From an uncultured Lachnospiraceae bacterium (lineage in GTDB: Bacteria > Bacillota > Clostridia > Lachnospirales > Lachnospiraceae), in contig CAMSTM010000014.1 of the NCBI GenBank assembly GCA_947063675.1, forward strand, positions 1 to 37,042: 37,042 nucleotides of DNA. Reading direction: 5' to 3'. Both the position numbers and the translations under genes were made by a program. This document shows, piece after piece, positions 31,187 through 37,042 of the stretch (position 1 is the first letter of the stretch; each line of letters begins with the position of its first letter). Under the pieces are notes generated by a model. It was not told the DNA's origin, made no database searches, and worked only from the letters and a program-made list of their open reading frames with translations.

Positions 31187-31221
31187 AGGAGGATGTCCCG
31201 AAAGAAGAGACATCCTTCTTT
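31187..31221 (+). terminator. Possible attenuating hairpin between the GH4 and kinase genes
   Basis: GGATGTC (31191-31197) pairs with GACATCC (31209-31215) and the stem extends to about 11 pairs with one G-U. A short TTCTTT follows. It could lower expression of downstream genes. Confidence 0.5.
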
Positions 31222-31243
31222 AAAGTTACAAGGAGGTGAATCC

Positions 31244-32749
31244 GTGAAATATTTAATAGGAGTTGATATCGGAACACAGGGGACGAAAGCGGCGCTGTAT
31301 GATGAGAATATGACTTTAGCCGGAACCGCCTTTTGTGAATCCAATCTGATTATGTCTGATACAGGAGGAATCTGGCAGGAAGCGGATGAAATTTACCGTT
31401 CGGTGATTTTAAGCATCAGGCAGCTTGTCTCTGAGTCGGGGGTATCCGGAAGATGCATAGAAGGAATCGGTATAGATTCCCAGATGGCCGGGATTATGGG
31501 AATTGACAGAGACGGTGAGGCTGCTACGTACTTTGATTCCTGGTTGGATACCAGATGCGGGAAATATGTAGATTTTATGGAAAAAACGGCCGGAGAAAGA
31601 GTTACCCGTATTACAGGAAGTCCGGTATCCTACGCCCATGGGCCTAAAATCCTGTGGTGGAAAAATGAGCATCCCGAAATTTATAAAAAGGTATGCAAGT
31701 TTGTTTTGCCCCATGCTTATGTGACCGGGAAACTGGCCGGCATAAAAGGCGGGGACGCCTATATGGATTATACCTGTATTCAGTATTCCGGTTTCGGCGA
31801 TAATCAGGCAAAAAGCTGGTCGGAAGAACTGCTTGCTGACTTTAAGGTGGAAAAAGAAAAAATGCCGCAAATTGTTTCGCCTTTTGAGATAGCCGGCCGG
31901 CTGAAGAAGGAAGCGGCTTTGCTTTGCGGCCTTAAGGAAGGGACTCCCATAGTAGCGGGGGCCGGGGATACGGCATCTTCCATATTTGGCGCAGGTCTTT
32001 TTCAGAAAGGTACCATTCTGGACTGTGCGGGAACGGCTTCTGTTTTGTGCAGCGTGGTGGATGAGTATAAACCGGACATTAATAACAGGACTATGATGAT
32101 GATGCGCTCTCCGATAGATGGGCTGTGGTATCCTCTGGCATATATCAGCGGCGGAGGATTGTGTCTCAGATGGCTGCGCAACCTTTTTCCGGGAACGGCC
32201 TATGAAGATTTGGAGAGAGAGTCAAAAGAGATAGAAGCAGGCAGTGAAGGGCTTATTTTCGTGCCTCATTTTGAAGGAAGAGTTCTGCCCAATAATCCCA
32301 ATGTGAAAGGGAGTTTTACCGGCCTTAACTGGCGGCATCAAAGGGGGCATATGTATCGGGCGGTGATGGAGGGCATAGCCTATGAATACCACTATTATCA
32401 GAGCGTTTTAAGGCAGTTATATCCCGAGAACACTTTTCAGAAGATGTGGGCAATCGGCGGCGGCGCAAAGTCGGAGCTTTTCCTGAAAATCAAAGCGGAT
32501 GTAATGAATGCGGAAATATCTTCGTTTGAAATGGGAGATACGGCGCTCACCGGAATTGCAGTTATTGCCGGTATGGGAATCGGAATGATAAAAGATTATG
32601 AGAAAATAATTGAAGGAAACCGTCAACTGAGGTGGAAGTATGCGGCAGGAGACGATGGGACAGATAATTCTGAAAGGTACGGGAGACTTGCGGAAAGGTA
32701 TCTTCAGGTGATGGAGAGCCTTGGCTCCGTTTATAAGGAAAGATGGTGA
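31244..32749 (+). CDS. FGGY family carbohydrate kinase (xylulokinase-like)
   Basis: This 501-residue sugar kinase has the FGGY actin-like two-domain fold. It begins with the phosphate loop YLIGVDIGTQGTKAALYD. The catalytic region GIGIDSQMAGIMGIDRDG, then SWLDTRC, is followed by the adenosine segment GAGDTASSIFGAG and a C-terminal GGGAKSELFLKIKADVM. The sequence is closest in feel to XylB, but FGGY kinases change substrate readily. I chose GTG 31244: AGGAGGTGA lies just upstream, whereas the ATG at 31193 sits inside the hairpin. It likely phosphorylates the sugar or polyol made upstream, and the product may be the DeoR effector. Confidence 0.88.
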   Translation: MKYLIGVDIGTQGTKAALYDENMTLAGTAFCESNLIMSDTGGIWQEADEIYRSVILSIRQLVSESGVSGRCIEGIGIDSQMAGIMGIDRDGEAATYFDSWLDTRCGKYVDFMEKTAGERVTRITGSPVSYAHGPKILWWKNEHPEIYKKVCKFVLPHAYVTGKLAGIKGGDAYMDYTCIQYSGFGDNQAKSWSEELLADFKVEKEKMPQIVSPFEIAGRLKKEAALLCGLKEGTPIVAGAGDTASSIFGAGLFQKGTILDCAGTASVLCSVVDEYKPDINNRTMMMMRSPIDGLWYPLAYISGGGLCLRWLRNLFPGTAYEDLERESKEIEAGSEGLIFVPHFEGRVLPNNPNVKGSFTGLNWRHQRGHMYRAVMEGIAYEYHYYQSVLRQLYPENTFQKMWAIGGGAKSELFLKIKADVMNAEISSFEMGDTALTGIAVIAGMGIGMIKDYEKIIEGNRQLRWKYAAGDDGTDNSERYGRLAERYLQVMESLGSVYKERW

Positions 32750-32753
32750 TGAA

Positions 32754-33785
32754 ATGACAAACGAAAAAGGGATGGAAAAAACGATAGGTATTTGTCTGAT
32801 TGGAGCCGGCAGGGCCGGTATGATACATGCCAGAAATTTTGCATCAAGAGTGCCTTATGCAAAAATGACGGCTATAGCAGATACAGTGGAAGAAATGGCG
32901 AAAGCGGCGGCTGACGAGCTTAAGGCAGAATTTTACACAACAGATTACAGAGAAGCGCTTAATAGAGACGATGTAGACGCTGTGGTAGTGGTTACGCCTA
33001 CAAAGTACCATGTTGACGTGGTAGTGGCTGCGGCACAGGCAGGAAAGCATATATTCTGCGAGAAGCCTATGGCAATGAATAAGGAAGAATGCGAAAAGAT
33101 GATTGAAGCAGCCAGGGCTAACGGCGTAAAGCTTCAGATAGGCTTTATGAGAAGATTTGACGAGAATTTCCGCCGTGCCAAAAAGATGATTGAAGACGGG
33201 GAAATCGGCGATGTGGTGACGGTAAAATCCCTTACCCACGGACCCAGCACACCAAGAGAATGGATGTATGATATTGAAAAGAGCAATGGGCCGCTGGCGG
33301 AAGTGAACAGTCATGATATTGATACAGTCCGCTGGCTTACAGGAGGAGAAGCCGATTATTTATATGCTATGGCTGGAAATTTCCGATGTGAGGAAGCCAG
33401 AAAAAATTATCCTGACTTCTACGATACGGTTATGATGAATATCAGGATGAATAACGGATGCATTGTTAATATTGACGGAGCACAGGGTGTGCAATATGGA
33501 TATGACGCGAGGGTCGATGTGGTAGGAACCAAAGGGATTATCCAAATAGGCGATTTGAAACAGGGAACCACATTGTCGTATACAAAAGACGGTATGAAAG
33601 GGGCAGTAGTAAAAAGCTGGACGGATTTATTTTCAGAGGCCTATTTAAATGAGGATATCAGCTTTATCCGGTCTATTATGGAGGATAAAGAGCCGGAAGT
33701 AACGGGTTGGGACGGAATGAAAGCGGTTGAAATCGTAAAGGCAGGAAACGAATCCATCCGAACCGGACAAATAGTAAAGTTATAA
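32754..33785 (+). CDS. Gfo/Idh/MocA dehydrogenase, inositol 2-dehydrogenase-like
   Basis: This 343-residue NAD-dependent dehydrogenase is of the IolG type. It has the Rossmann motif CLIGAGRAGMIHARNF, the catalytic FCEKPMAMN with Lys104, and EVNSHDIDTVRWLTGG, which supplies the Asp-His pair. It keeps all usual active-site residues, unlike the protein at 27750. Possible substrates include inositols and related cyclic or linear sugars; no other iol gene is present, so I do not call it iolG. The gene begins five bases after the kinase stop, at ATG 32754, the first good start following GGTGATG. Confidence 0.88.
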   Translation: MTNEKGMEKTIGICLIGAGRAGMIHARNFASRVPYAKMTAIADTVEEMAKAAADELKAEFYTTDYREALNRDDVDAVVVVTPTKYHVDVVVAAAQAGKHIFCEKPMAMNKEECEKMIEAARANGVKLQIGFMRRFDENFRRAKKMIEDGEIGDVVTVKSLTHGPSTPREWMYDIEKSNGPLAEVNSHDIDTVRWLTGGEADYLYAMAGNFRCEEARKNYPDFYDTVMMNIRMNNGCIVNIDGAQGVQYGYDARVDVVGTKGIIQIGDLKQGTTLSYTKDGMKGAVVKSWTDLFSEAYLNEDISFIRSIMEDKEPEVTGWDGMKAVEIVKAGNESIRTGQIVKL

Positions 33786-33851
33786 ATAAGGTGATATAGA
33801 AACAAGGTGGCATTGCTGTGACAGATGCGGAACTGGAATGGAGGAAAACAA

Positions 33852-34892
33852 ATGAAAGCAGCACGAATGTATGGAGTGAATGATATTCGGGTAGAGGAAT
33901 GTGCAATACCTCAAATCGGCCCGGACGAAATCTTACTGAAAGTAAAGGCGGCGGCAATCTGCGGTACGGATTTGCGCATGATTCAAAACGGAGACAAACG
34001 TATTGACAGGGAACACCCCAGGATTCTTGGCCATGAGATAAGCGGAATTATTGATGCTGTGGGAGAAAAAATAACCCGTTATCAAAAGGGGATGCATGTC
34101 TGTCTTGCGCCTAATATGGGATGCGGGGTATGCAATCAGTGTGTATCGGGCAACACCCATCTGTGTAACGACTATCAGGCCTTTGGCATTAATATCGACG
34201 GAGGATTTGCGGAGTATATGCGGATTCCTGCAGAAGCGGCAGCACAGGGAAATCTGATGGTTATCAATGAAAATGTAGATTTTGGGGAAGCGGCGCTGCT
34301 CGAACCGGCGTCCTGTGTAATGAACGGGCAGAGCAGAGTAAATATCCGTTTAAATGACACGGTTCTGGTGATTGGGGCAGGGCCTATCGGGCTGATGCAC
34401 GCGCTTATTGCAAAGGCTTCCGGTGCCGGCAGAGTATACATGCGGGATTTGTCTGAAGAAAGACTGCGTCAATGCACGGAAGTAGATGATGATTTGATTC
34501 CGGTATACGGCCGGAACCTTCTGGAGCAGATTATGGATTTCACCGGCGGAAAAGGGGTGGATGTCTGTATTGTGGCATGTCCATCCGGGCAGGCACAGGC
34601 GGAATCTTTGGAACTGATGGCGATGAACGGAAGAATCTTATTTTTCGGCGGGCTGCCTCAGGGAAAAGATATGGTTTCGCTGCCCAGTAATTTGATTCAT
34701 TACAGGCAGCTTTCAATTTGTGGCTCTACGCGGGCAAATGTCGAGCAGTACAGAAGTGTGGCGGACATGGTCGGAAACGGACGTCTTAATATGAAAAAAA
34801 TCATATCAGGGAGGTATGCTCTGGAAGATATAGAGGATGCGCTTACATATGCAAAAAGCGGAAAGGGTCTAAAGACAGTAATTGAATTTTAA
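33852..34892 (+). CDS. Zinc-dependent medium-chain dehydrogenase (sorbitol/threonine type)
   Basis: This 346-residue NAD-dependent polyol or alcohol dehydrogenase shows CGTDLRM (catalytic zinc Cys), GHEISG (catalytic zinc His and Glu) and a structural-zinc cysteine series in GCGVCNQCVSGNTHLC. The Rossmann motif is VLVIGAGPIGLMHALIA. GGAGGAAAACAA precedes ATG 33852, so I rejected the upstream ATG at 33825. It belongs to the sorbitol, L-threonine and galactitol dehydrogenase branch. It sits directly before the glycyl radical pair, so it may supply or consume a carbonyl compound in that step. Confidence 0.88.
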   Translation: MKAARMYGVNDIRVEECAIPQIGPDEILLKVKAAAICGTDLRMIQNGDKRIDREHPRILGHEISGIIDAVGEKITRYQKGMHVCLAPNMGCGVCNQCVSGNTHLCNDYQAFGINIDGGFAEYMRIPAEAAAQGNLMVINENVDFGEAALLEPASCVMNGQSRVNIRLNDTVLVIGAGPIGLMHALIAKASGAGRVYMRDLSEERLRQCTEVDDDLIPVYGRNLLEQIMDFTGGKGVDVCIVACPSGQAQAESLELMAMNGRILFFGGLPQGKDMVSLPSNLIHYRQLSICGSTRANVEQYRSVADMVGNGRLNMKKIISGRYALEDIEDALTYAKSGKGLKTVIEF

Positions 34893-34910
34893 GCATGGAG
34901 GATGCTGCTG

Positions 34911-35837
34911 TTGGAACTGTTAATTACAAATATTCAGAGAACCTCTTTCCATGACGGTCCGGGTATACGTACTACAGTTTTTTTGAAGGGGTGTTCTTTA
35001 CGCTGCTTTTGGTGTCATAATCCGGAAACGCTCCATATGGGCAGCGTGCTTCGTTATGTTGATTCGCGCTGTATCCATTGTGGGATGTGTACAGCAGTAT
35101 GCCGGGAGATTTCCGGTCTGGACAGCCTGCATTCTCCTGAAGATTTGGTGAAGTATGCGGGGAGTCAGGAAATCTGTGCAGAATGTATTCGATGCACAAA
35201 CCTGTGTCCGGCCGGGGCGATAACTTTCACAGGCCGGAAGTATGGAGTGGACGAACTTATTCCCTTACTGCTGGCAGATAGGGATTACTATGCATGCAGC
35301 GGCGGAGGGGTGACGTTTTCAGGCGGGGAGCCCTTGCTTCAGGCTGAAGGTCTGTCATATGTTATGGACAGGCTCAAAGCGGAAGGGATATCCATAGCCG
35401 TGGATACTGCAGGAAATGTTCCGTGGGAAGCATTTCAAAAGGTACTGAACAAGACAGATTTATTTCTGTTTGATTTAAAGACGGCAGATTCTAAGCTGCA
35501 CCGGAAAGTTACGGGAAGCTCTAACGGACTTATACTGGAAAACCTTGGAAAGCTTTACCGGGCGGGAGCGACTGTCAGGATTCGTATTCCGCTGATACCT
35601 GGAGTTAATACATCGCTGGAAGAACAGGAAAAGATTTCGGAAATTCTATGTGTATATCCGGGAGTGGAAGAGGTGGAGCTGCTCCCGTTCCATCGTGTTG
35701 CTTTGTCAAAATACCGACAGTTGGGAATGGATTATCAGGCTGCCGGGTTAGAACCTCCTGACAGGCTGACTTTGCAGCAAATAGAGAGGAATATGAAGAA
35801 GAGGCTTTCAGTTCCGGTACTTTGCCGGGGACTGTAA
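34911..35837 (+). CDS. Glycyl radical enzyme activating enzyme (radical SAM)
   Basis: This 308-residue activase uses S-adenosylmethionine and a [4Fe-4S] cluster to create the glycyl radical on its partner. Radical SAM cysteines are Cys28, Cys32 and Cys35 (GCSLRCFWC). A ferredoxin-like insert adds two Cys sets (54/57/60/64 and 89/92/95/99), as in activases of non-PFL glycyl radical enzymes; the PFL activase lacks it. SGGEPLLQ contacts SAM. I chose TTG 34911: GGAGG (34897-34901) then has a nine-base spacer, while ATG 34902 begins immediately after it. The partner gene follows by 51 bases. Confidence 0.93.
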   Translation: MELLITNIQRTSFHDGPGIRTTVFLKGCSLRCFWCHNPETLHMGSVLRYVDSRCIHCGMCTAVCREISGLDSLHSPEDLVKYAGSQEICAECIRCTNLCPAGAITFTGRKYGVDELIPLLLADRDYYACSGGGVTFSGGEPLLQAEGLSYVMDRLKAEGISIAVDTAGNVPWEAFQKVLNKTDLFLFDLKTADSKLHRKVTGSSNGLILENLGKLYRAGATVRIRIPLIPGVNTSLEEQEKISEILCVYPGVEEVELLPFHRVALSKYRQLGMDYQAAGLEPPDRLTLQQIERNMKKRLSVPVLCRGL

Positions 35838-35888
35838 AGATTTCAGATTTGTTTTGCGGAAAAAGCTGTACAGGAAAGGATATTATGT

Positions 35889-37042
35889 ATGATGATGAAA
35901 GACGGGTTGACTAAGCGGGTTCAGTTGGTACTTAGCGGTATCTCAAAAGAGGAGCCGGCGGCTTCAACACAGGATTTTTTATCTCTCTGGGAAAAAAGCG
36001 GGGAACAGGAAGATGATACTGTTTACCGTCGGGGAAAGTTTTTCAGGTTTTGTATGGGACAGATTGTAACACCTGTCTACGATAATGAAATAATTGTCGG
36101 GGATTTCCCTTACAGAGAATGGGATTGTAATTGCTGCTGTCTGCCCGATACTATATCAACGGAAGAACGAGAACTGGCGTTTACGGAAGCCAGGCGGGAA
36201 TTTCTGGAACGCTCGAAGTTGAAAAAAGTACCGGATTTTGAGAAATGGGATGAAGTATTTTGGGGTGGAATAAACTTCGGACATGTAATTGTAGACTATG
36301 CGAAGGTGCTGCAGGTTGGATTTGGTGGATTGGAAAAAGAGATTGAAAAGCGGTTGGAGGATTCAAATCTGGAAGCAGGACAGCGAAGTTTTCTTTGTTC
36401 CGCCAGGGAAACCGTTTTAGGCTGTGAACTTTTGATTCGCAGATATGGTGAAGAGGCATTGCGGTTGGCAGAAACTGCCGAATCGGGACGGGCCGGAGAA
36501 CTGCGGGAGATAGGGAGTGTGTGTAAGCGTATTGCCGAGCAGCCGGCTTCCGGTTTTCGGGAGGCGGTGCAGCTGATATGGTTCGTTCAGCTTCTTTTGG
36601 AGATTGAGTCCGGGGCATCGGCATTTTCCTATGGCAGGATGGACCAGTATTTATATCCTTTTTATCAAAAGGATGTGGAAAGCGGACGTCTGACAAAGGA
36701 TGATGCTCAGGAACTGATTGATTTGTTATGGCTGAAAAACTGGCGGTATCCGTCCAGAATGTCTGACCCGGGGCGGGCTGTCAGTCTGGGCGGGATGCTT
36801 CCCGACGGAACAGATGGCGTTAATTCTCTTACCTATCTGATGCTTAATGCAACCCGTAGACTGAAAATTTTTCAGCCTAAGCTTAATGCACGTATATGGA
36901 ACGGCGCGCCGGATGAATATGTCGAAGCCTGTGTCCTGACGGCACAGGAAAACTGTGGTCCTATGTTTTACTGTGATGAGGTTTCCATTGCAGCAGGTAT
37001 TTTCGTATATTTCTTAATTGTCTCGTCTATGGAAAAAAAGTC
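35889..37042 (+). CDS. Glycyl radical enzyme (PFL/dehydratase superfamily), 5' part only
   Basis: This is the activase's partner; 384 codons are visible and no stop is reached before the edge. Superfamily blocks are NEIIVGDFPYREW, a Cys-rich CNCCCLPD, FGHVIVDYAKVLQVGFGGL, GFREAVQLIWFVQLLLEIESG, YGRMDQYLYPFYQKDV, and GGMLPDGTDGVNSLTYLM, then GPMFYCDE. The catalytic Cys and the C-terminal Gly-radical loop lie beyond the visible part, so the reaction cannot be assigned. The ferredoxin-bearing activase argues against pyruvate formate-lyase. AGGAAAGGA precedes ATG 35889 by eight bases. The last 14 codons (after DEVSIAA) no longer resemble the family and may be an edge artefact or real divergence. 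Confidence 0.88.
   Translation, partial: MMMKDGLTKRVQLVLSGISKEEPAASTQDFLSLWEKSGEQEDDTVYRRGKFFRFCMGQIVTPVYDNEIIVGDFPYREWDCNCCCLPDTISTEERELAFTEARREFLERSKLKKVPDFEKWDEVFWGGINFGHVIVDYAKVLQVGFGGLEKEIEKRLEDSNLEAGQRSFLCSARETVLGCELLIRRYGEEALRLAETAESGRAGELREIGSVCKRIAEQPASGFREAVQLIWFVQLLLEIESGASAFSYGRMDQYLYPFYQKDVESGRLTKDDAQELIDLLWLKNWRYPSRMSDPGRAVSLGGMLPDGTDGVNSLTYLMLNATRRLKIFQPKLNARIWNGAPDEYVEACVLTAQENCGPMFYCDEVSIAAGIFVYFLIVSSMEKK

Noticed and set aside
32754-33785. Call of iolG and an inositol catabolism cluster
   Set aside because: No iolB, iolC, iolD, iolE or iolJ accompanies it. Gfo/Idh specificity cannot be set by overall similarity.
35889-37042. Call of pyruvate formate-lyase for the glycyl radical enzyme
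   Set aside because: The PFL activase lacks the two-cluster ferredoxin insert seen in the partner, the context is sugar catabolism, and the diagnostic active-site region is not visible.

Overview
The window looks like chromosome from an anaerobic, spore-forming gut-type Firmicute, most likely Lachnospiraceae (Clostridium cluster XIVa). This is inferred from Spo0H-like sigma H, the Bacillus/Clostridium order cysE-cysS-mrnC-rlmB-...-sigH, Gram-positive Shine-Dalgarno sites (AGGAGG) with GTG/TTG starts, and glycyl-radical chemistry. I see no rRNA, tRNA, CRISPR array, phage or insertion sequence. The exact species cannot be named from this sequence.

Region 1 (1-3840) is the tail of the nusA-infB translation operon: infB (partial), rbfA, nrnA, truB and ribF, closed by a strong hairpin shared with a small convergent gene. 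Region 2 (3845-5402) holds that small minus-strand gene and a divergent secreted SH3b-NlpC/P60 wall hydrolase. The hydrolase has a consensus sigma-A promoter and a textbook WalR box in its leader. Region 3 (5563-11271) is the cysE-cysS-mrnC-rlmB-X-sigH block. In Bacillus the X slot holds yacP/rae1; here it holds a membrane-anchored SGNH hydrolase carrying ten SGN repeats.

Region 4 (11272-16963) begins with a perfect sigma-A promoter that leads into a poorly coding stretch. It continues with a large RND exporter containing a coiled-coil insert and a TetR regulator, with a palindromic TetR-type operator just downstream of the exporter promoter. Region 5 (17061-18928) holds thiamine pyrophosphokinase and a lone polyol-type zinc dehydrogenase, followed by about 500 bp of AT-rich non-coding DNA.

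Region 6 (19197-37042) is a carbohydrate island of lower GC. It includes a sugar ABC importer without its own ATPase, a Gfo/Idh/MocA oxidoreductase, a GH105 unsaturated uronyl hydrolase and a GntR/HutC regulator. A second unit has a fucose-isomerase-like protein, a GNAT and a Gfo/Idh protein that lacks the usual catalytic lysine. A DeoR regulator lies on the minus strand. A third unit has a GH4 glycosidase (CHG type), an FGGY kinase, an IolG-like dehydrogenase, a zinc dehydrogenase, a glycyl-radical activating enzyme and the first 384 codons of its glycyl radical enzyme. An identical 16-mer sits just after the -10 of both the second and third units, with a near copy at the deoR promoter, which suggests one DeoR regulon. 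The simplest reading is uptake and trimming of pectin-like uronic-acid oligosaccharides or glycosides, then redox, isomerase, kinase and radical steps. The standard hexuronate genes (uxaC, uxuA, kduI, kduD) are absent here, so the pathway is the least explained part of the window.
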